Assembly (NCBI RefSeq): GCF_014836955.1
Contig: NZ_JACSPV010000004.1
Coordinates: 114,331-178,330 of the forward strand
Direction: 5' to 3'
Length of the DNA stretch: 64,000 nt
Source of the DNA: Bacillus norwichensis
GTDB lineage: Bacteria > Bacillota > Bacilli > Bacillales > Bacillaceae_C
The position numbers and the translations under genes were made by a program. This document shows positions 34,721 to 43,971 of this stretch, piece by piece. Every line of letters begins with the position of its first letter. Within the stretch, counting starts at the first letter, position 1. The notes under the pieces were generated by a model. The model was not told the origin of the DNA and ran no database searches. It was given only the letters and a program-made list of their open reading frames with translations.

Positions 34721-35470
34721 TTACGATGTGATCAGCGCCTTGCCCGCTTTATTCAAATCAAGGCTTTCCAATATCTCTGTCTTCAGTTCCGCTAATACGT
34801 TGCTCCCCCTCGATCTAGGCCGGCTTTCATCGACTGTCAGTTCTTTGGCGATTTCCCCTGGTTGTCCTCGAAGGATAACGATCCGATCACATAAATACGT
34901 CGCTTCGTCAATGTCATGTGTAACCAATACGATTGTCGTTTTGTGCTCCTTCCAAATATCAAGCAGCAAATCCTGCAATTGCATTTTTGTAAAAGCATCT
35001 AATGCACTGAATGGTTCATCCAACAACAGGATTTCCGGTGATGTGACAAGAGCGCGCGCGATAGCAACACGCTGTGCCATCCCACCTGACAATTGCCTTG
35101 GATACAGATTTTCGCAGTCTCCTAAGCCGACATTTTCCAAGTATCGCTTTCCAAGGCTGATTTTTTCTTCCTTTTTGCCTTTCAATCCAAAAATGACATT
35201 TTCCAACACAGTGATCCAAGGAAACAGGCGCGGTTCCTGGAAAATGAAACCTGTTGTATCATGAACATCTTTTGAAGTTTTGCCATTGATAGCTATTTCT
35301 CCATCATACTCATCATCCAGTCCGGAAATTGCCCGTAATAGAGTACTCTTTCCACAACCACTTGTACCTAGTATTCCGATGATTTCACCCGGTTTTGCAG
35401 ATAGAGTGATATTCCGAACCGCTGTTTTTCCAGCGAATGTCCGACTGACATTTTTCAATTCCAAGCCCAT
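34721..35470 (-). CDS. ssuB: ABC importer ATPase, SsuB/TauB type
   Basis: A 249-residue ATPase of the nitrate/sulfonate/taurine importer group. Walker A is GTSGCGKSTLLRAI, the signature is QLSGGMAQRVAIARAL, and Walker B is EILLLDEPFSALD, with the family's THDIDEATYLCD switch region. It pairs with the permease and lipoprotein upstream in the same operon. The substrate group (sulfonates, taurine or similar) comes from family likeness and the sulfur context. Confidence 0.88.
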   Translation of the reverse strand: MGLELKNVSRTFAGKTAVRNITLSAKPGEIIGILGTSGCGKSTLLRAISGLDDEYDGEIAINGKTSKDVHDTTGFIFQEPRLFPWITVLENVIFGLKGKKEEKISLGKRYLENVGLGDCENLYPRQLSGGMAQRVAIARALVTSPEILLLDEPFSALDAFTKMQLQDLLLDIWKEHKTTIVLVTHDIDEATYLCDRIVILRGQPGEIAKELTVDESRPRSRGSNVLAELKTEILESLDLNKAGKALITS

Positions 35471-35486
35471 CTTTTTCCCCTCCGAA

Positions 35487-36332
35487 TTACGACTTTACAA
35501 GGCGATCTTGCCAATGCAATGTACGTGTTTCAATGACTTTGAGAATCCAGTCCGTCAATTTGCCAATGATAGCGAATAAGATGATACTAGCAATGATCGT
35601 CTCCGGTGAAAGTGTGTTCTGTCCAAGGACAAGCAAGTACCCTAAGCCCTGACTAGCACCCATCAATTCTGAAGCAACAACGAACATCCAGCCCAAACCC
35701 AAACCGCTGCGCAGACCTACTAGGAAAGATGGCAAAGATGCTGGCAAAATCACCCTCGTCACTAATTGGAATGTACTTAATCCATACATTTTTCCGACCT
35801 CAATCAACTTACGGTCAACTCCTGCAATTCCGCTGACAATATTTAAGTAAACTGGGAAAAAAACTCCGACTGCGATCATCGTCACTTTGGAGGGTTCGCC
35901 AATTCCCATCCATAGAATGAATAAAGGAACCCAAGCCAATGAAGGAATGGAACGAAATGCTTGGATCATTGGATCAAAAAGGTATTCAGCTTTTTTATAA
36001 AAACCGACAAACGAACCTAAAACTACTGCAACAGCCGATCCTAATATGAATCCCAGAAATACGCGGTAGGTTGTGATGCCTACGTGCCCCCACAAAGAAC
36101 CGTCCTGCGCCATTTTTTGAATGGCCGCCAGTATCGTGGACGGAGCTGGAAGTTGGTAAGACGGAAATACTCCCAGCCGGCTTAATGCCTCCCACGTAAC
36201 CACAAGAATGATTGGCAGTAAACTTCCAAGTATGATTGGCTGAAAATTTCTCTTCTCTGTCCGGACTTTTTTCTTATCTGCCGGTCTTTCAGCAACGAGT
36301 ACGGATGCTAGCTCCCCTTCATGCTTTGCCAT
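35487..36332 (-). CDS. ssuC: ABC importer permease, SsuC/TauC type
   Basis: A 281-residue inner-membrane permease with about six helices. It shows the EAA-type coupling motif (AGVDRKLIEVGKMYGLSTFQ then PASLPSFLVGLRSGLGLGW). It belongs with the lipoprotein (22 bases upstream) and the ATPase (16 bases downstream). The first ~25 residues are hydrophilic. Confidence 0.88.
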   Translation of the reverse strand: MAKHEGELASVLVAERPADKKKVRTEKRNFQPIILGSLLPIILVVTWEALSRLGVFPSYQLPAPSTILAAIQKMAQDGSLWGHVGITTYRVFLGFILGSAVAVVLGSFVGFYKKAEYLFDPMIQAFRSIPSLAWVPLFILWMGIGEPSKVTMIAVGVFFPVYLNIVSGIAGVDRKLIEVGKMYGLSTFQLVTRVILPASLPSFLVGLRSGLGLGWMFVVASELMGASQGLGYLLVLGQNTLSPETIIASIILFAIIGKLTDWILKVIETRTLHWQDRLVKS

Positions 36333-36354
36333 TTCACTTCGCTCCTACCTGAGT

Positions 36355-37344
36355 TTATTTGCCTTCAATTTCTTTTTCTGCAAATGATGGGTCAATGAGA
36401 TTTGACGTTAACTCTTCAAGATCAGCTCCTGAATCGATCACATCACTCTCTACTAAAATTTTACCTGCCTCGATTAATGCTTTACGTTGAACATCACCTG
36501 GCACTGGCTCTGTAAAATCATTGCGTTCAAGCTGAATACGCGCTACGTCTTCTGGTATGCTTGCCTCTTCCCCTAGAAGCTTCACTGCTTCTTCCGGATT
36601 ATCAAGAATCCATTGCCTAGCTTTCTCGTAGGCTTTGATGACACGCTGTACATATTCAGGATGCTTTTTGGCAAAATCTTCCCTTACGTTTAAAAATCCA
36701 TACGTATTAAAATCGGGATTACGGTAAAATAATTCAGCACCTGTTTCGATTTCAAGGCGAGCCATATGAGGATCAAGTCCAGCCCACGCATCTACTGACC
36801 CGTTTGTCAGTGAAGTAGCTCCATCGCCATGCTGCAGATTTACAATCTCCACATCATCCACTGCCACACCTTCTTTATCTAAAGCACGAAGGAGAAAGAT
36901 ATAAGGATCAGTTCCAAGAGTTGCTGCAACTTTTTTTCCTTTTAAATCCTTCACTGATTGAATGTTGGAATCCTTGCTTTTTACAAGTGCTGTCCATTCC
37001 GGCTTGTTGGCAATATATACATTTTTGATCGGCGCTCCATTGGCTTTGGATATCAATGTAGCCGCTCCAGCAGCTGATCCAAAATCGACACTGTTGCTGT
37101 TTAAAAATTCGAGGGCTTTATTGCTTCCCTGACTTAATGTCCACTCGATTGCAATACCATCGTCTTTAAACTCATCTTCCAAGTAGCCGAATTTTTTCAA
37201 AACCAAGCTTACGGGCGAATAATAAGCATAATCCAGTCTGATTTTTTCAGGCTTTCCTTCCGATTTAGCATTCGAAGAACAACCAGATATTAGTAAAACA
37301 ATCCCCAAAAGGCCAATGGCCAAAACTGATCTTAATTTTCTCAT
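36355..37344 (-). CDS. ssuA: Sulfonate/taurine-type substrate-binding lipoprotein
   Basis: A 329-residue solute-binding protein with a lipoprotein signal (MRKLRSVLAIG through the lipobox LISGC, Cys22). The fold resembles SsuA/TauA/NrtA (RLDYAYYSPVSLVLKKFGYL, SVDFGSAAGAATLISKANGA, NGSVDAWAGLDPHMARLE). It captures an aliphatic organosulfur compound or a related anion outside the membrane. It is the second gene of the SAM-riboswitch operon. The exact ligand cannot be read from sequence. Confidence 0.88.
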   Translation of the reverse strand: MRKLRSVLAIGLLGIVLLISGCSSNAKSEGKPEKIRLDYAYYSPVSLVLKKFGYLEDEFKDDGIAIEWTLSQGSNKALEFLNSNSVDFGSAAGAATLISKANGAPIKNVYIANKPEWTALVKSKDSNIQSVKDLKGKKVAATLGTDPYIFLLRALDKEGVAVDDVEIVNLQHGDGATSLTNGSVDAWAGLDPHMARLEIETGAELFYRNPDFNTYGFLNVREDFAKKHPEYVQRVIKAYEKARQWILDNPEEAVKLLGEEASIPEDVARIQLERNDFTEPVPGDVQRKALIEAGKILVESDVIDSGADLEELTSNLIDPSFAEKEIEGK

Positions 37345-37371
37345 TGTCGTTTTTCTCCCTCTCCTAAAGCC

Positions 37372-39177
37372 TTAAAGTTCACATGCATACGTGGAAATGC
37401 TTCCGCGTAATCTTTGTGCTTCTTTATACGTACATCTGTTGTAGACGACTGGAATTCCTGCTTCACTTGCTATTTCTGCAGCTTCAGGAGAAATGACACC
37501 TTCCTGGAGCCAAAAGATTTTCGGTTTTGGATTCACTTCCGCTGACTCTTTCGCGACACCAATCGCTGCTTCTGGAGTCCTGAATACTTGAACTACATCG
37601 ATTGGATATGGAACGCTTTTTAAATCCGGATAAGCTTTTTCACCCAAGATTTCCGTTTCCCTCGGATTGACTGGGATCACTTTATAACCAAGCCTTTGCA
37701 TCTTACGGGCCAATCGATAGCTTGGCCTCGCTTCTTTCCCACTTAATCCAACAATAGCTAAAGTCTTTTGGCGGGTAATCTCCTGTCCATTTTCCAATAC
37801 AAGTTCAGTAGCAGAGTTCAGTGCCCAGCGAATTACGCCTTCATCATTGATCAGGACAGACTTCTCTTCTCCTTCACCAATACCAGTTGCTTTGGTCAGA
37901 GCCTGATCCAGATCGTTCTGAATATCACGCAAAGATTCAATTCCAACTGACAAACGGACGAGTGACTCGGTTACACCTGTTTCTGCCAGTTGTTCTTTCG
38001 TCAATTGCTGGTGTGTCGTAGAAGCCGGGTGAATGATGAGAGATTTTGCATCACCAACATTTGCTACATGTGACCATAGTGAAACATTGTTGATCAAATC
38101 TTTTCCAGCTTCTTTTCCACCCTTGATGCCAAAAACAATGATTGAGCCGAATCCATTATTGAATATTTTTTTTGCCAAAGCATGTGAAGGATGGCTCTCG
38201 AGTCCCGGATAGGTGACCCATTCCACTGCTGGATGGTTTTCAAGGTATTCCGCAAGCTTGGCGGCATTTTCATTATGGCGCTCTACACGTATATGCAGGG
38301 TTTCCAGTCCCTGTATAAGCTGAAAAGCATTATGTGGACTTAACGCTGCCCCAAAGTCGCGAAGTAATTGAACTCGTACTTTCGTAATAAATGCCAATGT
38401 TCCGAAATCAACCGCATAACGAATTCCATTGTAACTGGCGTCAGGCTCAGTGAATTCAGGGAATTTTTCCGTGTTCCAGTTAAAGCGTCCTCCATCAACA
38501 ATGACACCTCCAATGGATGTACCGTGCCCTCCGATCCACTTTGTTGCAGAATGAACAACGATATCAGCCCCTAACTGGAGTGGTTTACACACATGCGGAG
38601 TGGCAAAGGTATTATCGATAATTAAAGGTACCCCTGCTTCATGAGCAATCTCAGAAACCGCTTCGACATCCAGCACCTGCAATCCTGGGTTTCCAATAAT
38701 TTCTCCGTAAACAGCTTTTGTTTTATTCGTAATAGCTTCTCTAAAGTTTTCCGGGTTGGTTGGGTCGACAAACTTAACATTGATCCCATAGCGCGGAAGG
38801 GTTACCGCAAACAAGTTATACGTCCCTCCATAAAGGTTTGTTCCTGCTACAATCTCATCACCAGCGCTTGCTAGACTAAGAATGGATAACGTGATAGCTG
38901 ACATTCCAGATGAAGTGGCCACCGCAGCTACCCCATCTTCAAGCAATGCCAGCCTTTTTTCAAACACATCTACAGTCGGGTTTCCGATACGTGAATAGAT
39001 ATTTCCCGGCTCATCCAAAGCAAATAATCTTTCAGCATGCTCTGTATCATGAAAAACAAATGAAGTCGTTTGATAAATCGGAACCGCTCTTGATCCTGTA
39101 GTAGGGTCCGGTGCCTGCCCTCCATGTAAAGCCAATGTTTCAAGATCATACGTTGTGTTTTTAATTTCTGTCGTCAT
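37372..39177 (-). CDS. metY: O-acetylhomoserine sulfhydrylase fused to CoA-binding domain
   Basis: A 601-residue fusion. Residues 1-430 are a PLP-dependent Cys/Met metabolism enzyme that makes homocysteine from O-acetylhomoserine and sulfide ([20 protein letters not shown], the PLP lysine in [13 protein letters not shown], and SVGIESL near the end). Residues ~455-601 form a CoA-binding (YccU/COG1832-like) Rossmann domain ([26 protein letters not shown], ending [14 protein letters not shown]). The ATG at 39177 follows AGGGGGAT. It is the first gene behind two SAM-I riboswitches. The role of the extra domain is unknown; it may sense CoA status. Confidence 0.88.
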   Translation of the reverse strand: MTTEIKNTTYDLETLALHGGQAPDPTTGSRAVPIYQTTSFVFHDTEHAERLFALDEPGNIYSRIGNPTVDVFEKRLALLEDGVAAVATSSGMSAITLSILSLASAGDEIVAGTNLYGGTYNLFAVTLPRYGINVKFVDPTNPENFREAITNKTKAVYGEIIGNPGLQVLDVEAVSEIAHEAGVPLIIDNTFATPHVCKPLQLGADIVVHSATKWIGGHGTSIGGVIVDGGRFNWNTEKFPEFTEPDASYNGIRYAVDFGTLAFITKVRVQLLRDFGAALSPHNAFQLIQGLETLHIRVERHNENAAKLAEYLENHPAVEWVTYPGLESHPSHALAKKIFNNGFGSIIVFGIKGGKEAGKDLINNVSLWSHVANVGDAKSLIIHPASTTHQQLTKEQLAETGVTESLVRLSVGIESLRDIQNDLDQALTKATGIGEGEEKSVLINDEGVIRWALNSATELVLENGQEITRQKTLAIVGLSGKEARPSYRLARKMQRLGYKVIPVNPRETEILGEKAYPDLKSVPYPIDVVQVFRTPEAAIGVAKESAEVNPKPKIFWLQEGVISPEAAEIASEAGIPVVYNRCTYKEAQRLRGSISTYACEL

Positions 39178-39204
39178 TTTAAATCCCCCTGGTTTAGTCA
39201 ATTA

Positions 39205-39370
39205 AAGAAAAGCCCTCTTCACTAAGAAGAGAGCCGCTTATTATCGGTTGTTCTCTTCTTATCTTTCAGGAATTTACTCCTGCAGGAATTGGCACCTTAT
39301 TAAGCAGTCAAATAAGCTTAATGGTTGCCGGGCATCATCGGGCCAGTCCCTCCGCCTCTCTTGATAAGAA
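39205..39370 (-). ncRNA. SAM-I riboswitch, proximal copy with terminator
   Basis: The full S-box consensus is present on the minus strand: P1 CTTATCAAGAG, then AGGCGGAGGGACTGGCCC, GATGATGCCCGGCAACC, the GGTGCCAATTCC block, and closing GAAAGATAAGAAGAG. The aptamer covers about 39253-39370. A terminator stem (CTCTCTTCTTAGTGAAGAGG core, then TTTTCTTT) lies at 39205-39237. It should switch the downstream sulfur operon off when S-adenosylmethionine is abundant. Confidence 0.95.
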
Positions 39371-39394
39371 TTACCTTATTCATTTATTCCAAAT

Positions 39395-39550
39395 AAAAAA
39401 CCTCTCATGAAAGATGAGAGGTTAGTGTATCTTATATTCCTCTTATCTTTCCGAGCATCATGCTCAGCTGGATTTAGCACCTTTTAAGTACGATACTTAA
39501 GGTTGCCGGGTGTCATCAGGCCAGATCCTTCCACCACTCTTGATAAGAAA
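39395..39550 (-). ncRNA. SAM-I riboswitch, distal copy with terminator
   Basis: A second complete S-box 25 bases upstream of the first on the transcript. It has P1 CTTATCAAGAG, GGAAGGATCTGGCC, GATGACACCCGGCAACC, GGTGCTAAATCCAGC and GGAAAGATAAGAGG (aptamer 39439-39550). Its own terminator is CCTCTCAT/ATGAGAGG followed by TTTTTTATTT (39395-39421). No promoter is visible between the two switches, so transcripts must pass both. Confidence 0.95.
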
Positions 39551-39583
39551 GTATTTAATTAGTTTGCTTAATCGTTAAATAGA

Positions 39584-39612
39584 AGTCTAGCACGGCACTT
39601 TTTTGTTGTCAA
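39584..39612 (-). promoter_or_regulatory. Sigma-A promoter of the SAM-controlled operon
   Basis: Perfect TTGACA at 39612-39607 and TAGACT at 39589-39584 with a 17-base spacer on the minus strand, about 30 bases before the distal S-box. Confidence 0.8.
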
Positions 39613-39750
39613 TTACTTTTTCAAAAGTTTTCCGATTCATTAAGTGTGTTTAAATAATCGTTACGCGGGGACAAATTGTGTTTTTTCGTGCCAATGATTG
39701 CTTTTTTTCAATCTAACGCTTTTTACAAAGGGTGTTTTTAGCGTTTTATA

Positions 39751-39930
39751 ATCAAATGTACTTGGCTTATTGCGCCAGTTTTTATCAAGCACTCCGCTCG
39801 ATAGATTTCCTCCGAAAATCTGTGGCATCCACTGGAGGCTGTAACTTTATTCAGCCGGGATTTTAGTCCCACTGAATGGAATACCAATACGCTTTCACCT
39901 ACCGCTTATAGAATGCTGAATGAAATTAAA
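39751..39930 (+). repeat. Dispersed palindromic element, copy 6
   Basis: From ATCAAATGTACTTGGC to GCTGAATGAAATTAAA, with inner GCTGTAACTTTATTCAGC arm. The terminal TTA (39926-39928) is the stop codon of the neighbouring minus-strand gene. Together with the riboswitches and promoter it accounts for most of 39178-39925. Confidence 0.85.
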
Positions 39931-40441
39931 TTCCCTTCAATAGCTCCAGACTTTTTAGAACATGGTGTAGAAACGGAACAACCTCGGTCATATTATCCTC
40001 GCTAATTTTCGTCTTGAATTTCACTTTGATCAAATTTAAATAACCGGAAACCTCTTCCCCATATTTGCAGCTCAGCGTTTGTGTTAGCTCGATATCGTTT
40101 TCCCAGACAGCGTATAACGCCTCTCTAATTTGTTCGCATTGTACAGGAGCATCATGAACATGCTTGAAAAAATGCAATTCAAGGGAACAGCCTGGGACCG
40201 CCTCCGGAATTTCGAGAATTTCTCCAGCCAAATCTTCCAAAGAAGCGGTCAACACAACTTCCGCCATCACTTCTGGCAGTCCGGCTAATGTAAATTTCAT
40301 CGATAGCTCCCTAGAGAGAATGGCATGATCCGTACGATCTGCTCTGTCAACGATCGCAATCAAGCCGTCCATATTATCCAGATCGTATATGCGATTTTCA
40401 AAGGCGACTTTTAAATTTTCAAAATGTGTTGGATCATACAT
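39926..40441 (-). CDS. Unknown soluble protein co-transcribed with MFS gene
   Basis: A 171-residue acidic soluble protein that I do not recognise. It has no signal peptide or membrane helix and no obvious catalytic motif. It begins one base after the MFS stop (TGATATG) with AAGGAA upstream, so it is translated as part of that operon. Its stop codon lies exactly in the terminal TTTAAT of a dispersed repeat, so its original 3' end may have been replaced. Confidence 0.65.
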   Translation of the reverse strand: MYDPTHFENLKVAFENRIYDLDNMDGLIAIVDRADRTDHAILSRELSMKFTLAGLPEVMAEVVLTASLEDLAGEILEIPEAVPGCSLELHFFKHVHDAPVQCEQIREALYAVWENDIELTQTLSCKYGEEVSGYLNLIKVKFKTKISEDNMTEVVPFLHHVLKSLELLKGI

Positions 40442-40442
40442 A

Positions 40443-41663
40443 TCAAGTATTCCTTCCAGATAGTTTCTTCACTTTAAGCGCCAAGAAAATTGAAACAACC
40501 AGCAGGCCCATGGTAAAGCCCACTACCCCGCCCCAACCATAGCGGGACCAAAATATACCGCCCACAGATCCTCCAACACTAGAGCCCATATAATAGGCAA
40601 ATAAATAGAGTGAAGATGCCTGGGCGATATCATGAGTAGCATAGCGGCTGACCAACCCGCTTGCAACAGAATGAGCTCCGAAAAAACCGAACGTCAACAC
40701 GATAATGCCGATGATTTTATAAAATAAAGACACAGGAAGCGTCAATACAACCCCTAATAGCATGAGTAGCACACCAAGGGTAATTAGCAGCGGACGGCCG
40801 AATTTGTCTCCCAACATCCCGAACCAAGTAGAACTGAAGGTTCCAACCAAATAAACGATAAACAACCATCCAATGATTGTCATACTCAAAAGATAAGGAG
40901 GCTCTGCGAGTTTAAAACCAAGATAATTATAAATCGTGACAAAAGCGCCCATTAAGAAAAAGGCGATTAAAAACAGCAACACCAAGACTGGGTTTCTCAA
41001 ATGAGAAATGAGTGTACCAGCAAGCTTTTTCAAATGTAAATCCTGCGGATGAAAGTGCTTAGAAGACGGAAGTGCCCATATAAAATAAATAGCGGCAATC
41101 AAACTAACGACTCCCAAAAAGATCATTCCTGTTTGCCATGAAAATAAATCAGTCATAGTCCCCATAATGACCCTGCCAGAAAGTCCTCCAACCGTATTAC
41201 CGCTTATATACAGGCCCATCGCCGCACCGACACTATTCCCTTCGATTTCCTCACCCAAATAAGCCATTGCGATTGAAGGAATACCGGCAAAAGCAAATCC
41301 TTGGATCACCCTGAGTGTCAGATGAAGCTCGAAGGTTGGTGTGAAAGCAATCACCACAGTTAGAACAGATGTAATGATAAGGCAAACGGACATGATGTTT
41401 TTACGTCCCCACGCTTCAGAAAGGGAACCAAAAACAAGCAGCCCAAATGCTAGGGAAAGCGTGGTCAAAGACAAGGACAGGCTTGCCATCGTAGGAGTGA
41501 CATGATACTCCTTTGTAAAAATAGGCATGATTGGCTGCGTGATATATAGATTAGCAAATGTAATGAACGCTGCGGCAAATAAAGCAAGGTTCGCTTTTTT
41601 AAAGGCTGGTGTTCCCCGCTGGATGTATCCTTTCGCTTGAATATCTCTGTTCATGTTCATCAT
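40443..41663 (-). CDS. MFS transporter, YnfM-like
   Basis: A 406-residue major facilitator with 12 helices. The motif A loop is GSLSEAWGRKNIMSVCL in the first half, with a second loop GMLGDKFGRPLLITLG. TFANLYITQPIMPIF in helix 1 is typical of the YnfM/AraJ-like group. The substrate is unknown. A downstream unknown gene follows by one base. The start region offers clustered ATGs (41663, 41660, 41654), and the ribosome site is weak. Confidence 0.85.
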   Translation of the reverse strand: MMNMNRDIQAKGYIQRGTPAFKKANLALFAAAFITFANLYITQPIMPIFTKEYHVTPTMASLSLSLTTLSLAFGLLVFGSLSEAWGRKNIMSVCLIITSVLTVVIAFTPTFELHLTLRVIQGFAFAGIPSIAMAYLGEEIEGNSVGAAMGLYISGNTVGGLSGRVIMGTMTDLFSWQTGMIFLGVVSLIAAIYFIWALPSSKHFHPQDLHLKKLAGTLISHLRNPVLVLLFLIAFFLMGAFVTIYNYLGFKLAEPPYLLSMTIIGWLFIVYLVGTFSSTWFGMLGDKFGRPLLITLGVLLMLLGVVLTLPVSLFYKIIGIIVLTFGFFGAHSVASGLVSRYATHDIAQASSLYLFAYYMGSSVGGSVGGIFWSRYGWGGVVGFTMGLLVVSIFLALKVKKLSGRNT

Positions 41664-41739
41664 CCAGTCCCTGTTGTTTCATTTCAACAGTTAGGTTTAT
41701 TTCTATAATGGATGAATTATTTCTCTTTGTAAAACATTA

Positions 41740-42375
41740 TTATTTGACTCGTGATACAGTCATTCCATCCCCGATTGGAAGGAGAAGTGATTCTAATCGA
41801 GGATGATTGGCCACCGTTTGATTGAAATTTTTCATAAATTCAGTATAGCGTTTAGGTGCTGCATTAGGATCTGCCACACTTCCTCCCGCGAGCATGTTAT
41901 CTGCAATAATCAAAGCGCCCGGCTCGGCCAGCTTGATGCAATATTCCAGATAATGCTCATAATTTGCTTTGTCAGCGTCGATAAAGAAAAAGTCGAACCG
42001 CTTCTGATCTGAAACCAGTGTTTCAAGACTTTCCAAAGCAGGACCTGTCATATAGGAAACTTGATCACCAAAACCGGCTTTTGTCAGGTTGCTGCTGGCT
42101 AATTCAGCGTATGTATCTTTCAATTCCAATGAAGTCAGCGTTCCTCCGTCGCCAAACCCTCTGGCCAAGCAAATCCCGCTGTAGCCTCCGAGAGCTCCGA
42201 TTTCGAGAATATTTTTCGCTCCAGCTATAGATACAAGCATCGTCAGAAGCTTCCCGGAAGAGGGAGATACCGATATTGATGGCATTCCGTTTTCTTTTAT
42301 AGATGAAATGACCTCGTCCAGAATTAGGTCTGGATTATAAAAGACCGTATCGATATATTGATTAATTTGTTTCAT
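41740..42375 (-). CDS. O-methyltransferase (YrrM/caffeoyl-CoA type)
   Basis: A 211-residue class I methyltransferase of the COG4122 group. Motif I is ILEIGALGGYSGICLARGF, then LELKDTYAELA, then the metal-binding acidic strand FDFFFIDADKANYEHY, and ALIIADNMLAGGSV. It methylates a catechol-like or tRNA hydroxyl group in relatives; the acceptor here is unknown. It overlaps the upstream small gene by 14 bases, so the two are coupled. Confidence 0.88.
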   Translation of the reverse strand: MKQINQYIDTVFYNPDLILDEVISSIKENGMPSISVSPSSGKLLTMLVSIAGAKNILEIGALGGYSGICLARGFGDGGTLTSLELKDTYAELASSNLTKAGFGDQVSYMTGPALESLETLVSDQKRFDFFFIDADKANYEHYLEYCIKLAEPGALIIADNMLAGGSVADPNAAPKRYTEFMKNFNQTVANHPRLESLLLPIGDGMTVSRVK

Positions 42376-42673
42376 TGGACTCCATTCCCTTCTCTTTGTT
42401 CATAGTGCTGCCCTGCATTTCACTTTCCTGGATTTCAAACAGCTGAACAAATTCGTTGATGACCATATCAATCGCTTTTAGTTCACCAACCAAAACCTGA
42501 CGAATAGATTCATACTCCGGCTCGTCCAGTTGCTGCTTAATAGTTGAACGTTTCAACTGCATCATCTGCAAAAAAGCGACTGCTCTTCCCCGCCGAAAGG
42601 TTTTAGGTCCGCGGGAGCCTTTTCCGCGATGTCCTCGATGATACCCTTCTCTTAAACCTTTTTCATCTTGCAT
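42362..42673 (-). CDS. Unknown Arg/Gly-rich small protein
   Basis: A 103-residue protein that I cannot assign. It has a basic Gly/Arg/His-rich N terminus (GYHRGHRGKGSRGPKTFRRG, about 9-28) and a helical second half (VAFLQMMQLKRSTIKQQL, ELKAIDMVINEFVQLFE). The N terminus could bind nucleic acid. The ATG at 42673 has AAGGAGG eight bases upstream. Directly upstream lie four GTATAC half-sites, which suggests tight regulation of this gene and the overlapping methyltransferase gene. It could be the regulator itself or its target. Confidence 0.65.
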   Translation of the reverse strand: MQDEKGLREGYHRGHRGKGSRGPKTFRRGRAVAFLQMMQLKRSTIKQQLDEPEYESIRQVLVGELKAIDMVINEFVQLFEIQESEMQGSTMNKEKGMESNETN

Positions 42674-42689
42674 TTTCAAAGCCTCCTTT

Positions 42690-42737
42690 TTGTATACATT
42701 TGTATACTTTGGTTAAATTGTATACGAACGTATACAA
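42690..42737. promoter_or_regulatory. Double palindromic operator with four GTATAC sites
   Basis: GTATAC occurs at 42692, 42702, 42720 and 42730, i.e. two pairs each 10 bp apart, with 18 bp between pairs. The right pair is an almost perfect palindrome, TTGTATACGAACGTATACAA. It covers the promoter region of the small-gene/methyltransferase unit and is a likely site for a dimeric repressor, unidentified. Confidence 0.7.
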
Positions 42738-42742
42738 ATCGT

Positions 42743-42774
42743 CAAATAAAAAACACATCACAATTTAGTGATGC
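42743..42774 (-). terminator. Terminator after threonine aldolase
   Basis: GCATCAC pairs with GTGATGTG around AAATT, followed on the minus strand by TTTTTTATTTG. Confidence 0.75.
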
Positions 42775-42788
42775 GCTATAACAATTCT

Positions 42789-43838
42789 TTACAAGCTAAC
42801 CTTTGCCTCAGCAGAAATTATTTTTACGATTTCAATAACCTTGTCTATGTCTTCATTAGCTATTTTCCTGTGCGTCACAAATCTGATTCTATATTGACTA
42901 ATAGAATTTGCCAAAACCCCGCGCTCTTTCAGCTTTTCAATAAAATGATCTGAATCCATTTCAAGCCCCTCAATGGAAAACATAATCATATTTGTTTCTA
43001 CGCCTTCTGCATCAATATTGATTCCTTCTATATGAGCTAACCCTTCAGCAAGATTTTTTGCATGAACATGATCATCTTCCAATCGGCCAACCATTTCTTC
43101 CAATGCTACAATGCCGGCCGCTCCGGCTATTCCCGCCTGGCGCATGCCGCCCCCCAACATCTTTCTCCACTTTCTTGCTCTTTCAATAAAGCTTGTTGGG
43201 CCTGCCAAAATGGAACCCATGGGGGCACTCAAACCTTTGGATAAACAAAATTGAACGGTATTTACATACTGTGTTATTTCCTTCGGATCAACACCCAAAC
43301 CAACTGCTGCATTAAATAAACGAGCTCCGTCCAAATGAATAGGAACTTGATACTGCCTTGAAATATCGTAAACTTCCCCCATGTAACGTAAGGGCAAAAT
43401 GCGTCCACCCGAATCTCCATGAGTATTTTCCAAACAGATTAAAGCAGTTTTCGGACTGTGAATATCATCCTCCCGGATAGCGGAAACAATATCAGAAGCC
43501 GGCATCTGTCCATTTACCCCTTTGATAGTTCTCGGCTGAACCCCAGCGATTGTGGAGAGACCCGCCACCTCATACTCGACAATATGAGAATGCTCCTCCA
43601 AAATCACTTCATCCCCACGTTGTGTATGGGCGAGCACTGCCACTTGATTGCCTTGGGTTCCGCTCGTTACAAACAGCGCTGCCTCTTTCCCCACTCTCTC
43701 AGCAGCAAGCGCCTCCAAACGATTGATCGTTGGGTCTTCTCCATATACATCATCTCCAACGGCTGCATCACGGATGGCATCTCTCATTTTCTCCGTCGGT
43801 GTTGTCACGGTATCACTTCGCAGATCTATTGGCATCAT
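42789..43838 (-). CDS. ltaE: Low-specificity L-threonine aldolase
   Basis: A 349-residue PLP enzyme that cleaves L-threonine or L-allo-threonine to glycine and acetaldehyde. Key blocks are [16 protein letters not shown] at the N terminus, [40 protein letters not shown], and the PLP lysine in [19 protein letters not shown] lies 7 bases before the first of two ATGs. It is monocistronic and divergent from the nitronate monooxygenase gene. Confidence 0.93.
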   Translation of the reverse strand: MMPIDLRSDTVTTPTEKMRDAIRDAAVGDDVYGEDPTINRLEALAAERVGKEAALFVTSGTQGNQVAVLAHTQRGDEVILEEHSHIVEYEVAGLSTIAGVQPRTIKGVNGQMPASDIVSAIREDDIHSPKTALICLENTHGDSGGRILPLRYMGEVYDISRQYQVPIHLDGARLFNAAVGLGVDPKEITQYVNTVQFCLSKGLSAPMGSILAGPTSFIERARKWRKMLGGGMRQAGIAGAAGIVALEEMVGRLEDDHVHAKNLAEGLAHIEGINIDAEGVETNMIMFSIEGLEMDSDHFIEKLKERGVLANSISQYRIRFVTHRKIANEDIDKVIEIVKIISAEAKVSL

Positions 43839-43971
43839 TATATGACTCCTTCCTTATAAGGATCTAATTTAAATAGTATCAAAAACTAAACATGATCACA
43901 TGTTGTTTTTTGAAGGTTTTTACTTACCTGCCGGCGAAATGACTATATAGCCTTGAAAGGAGAGAAGTATA

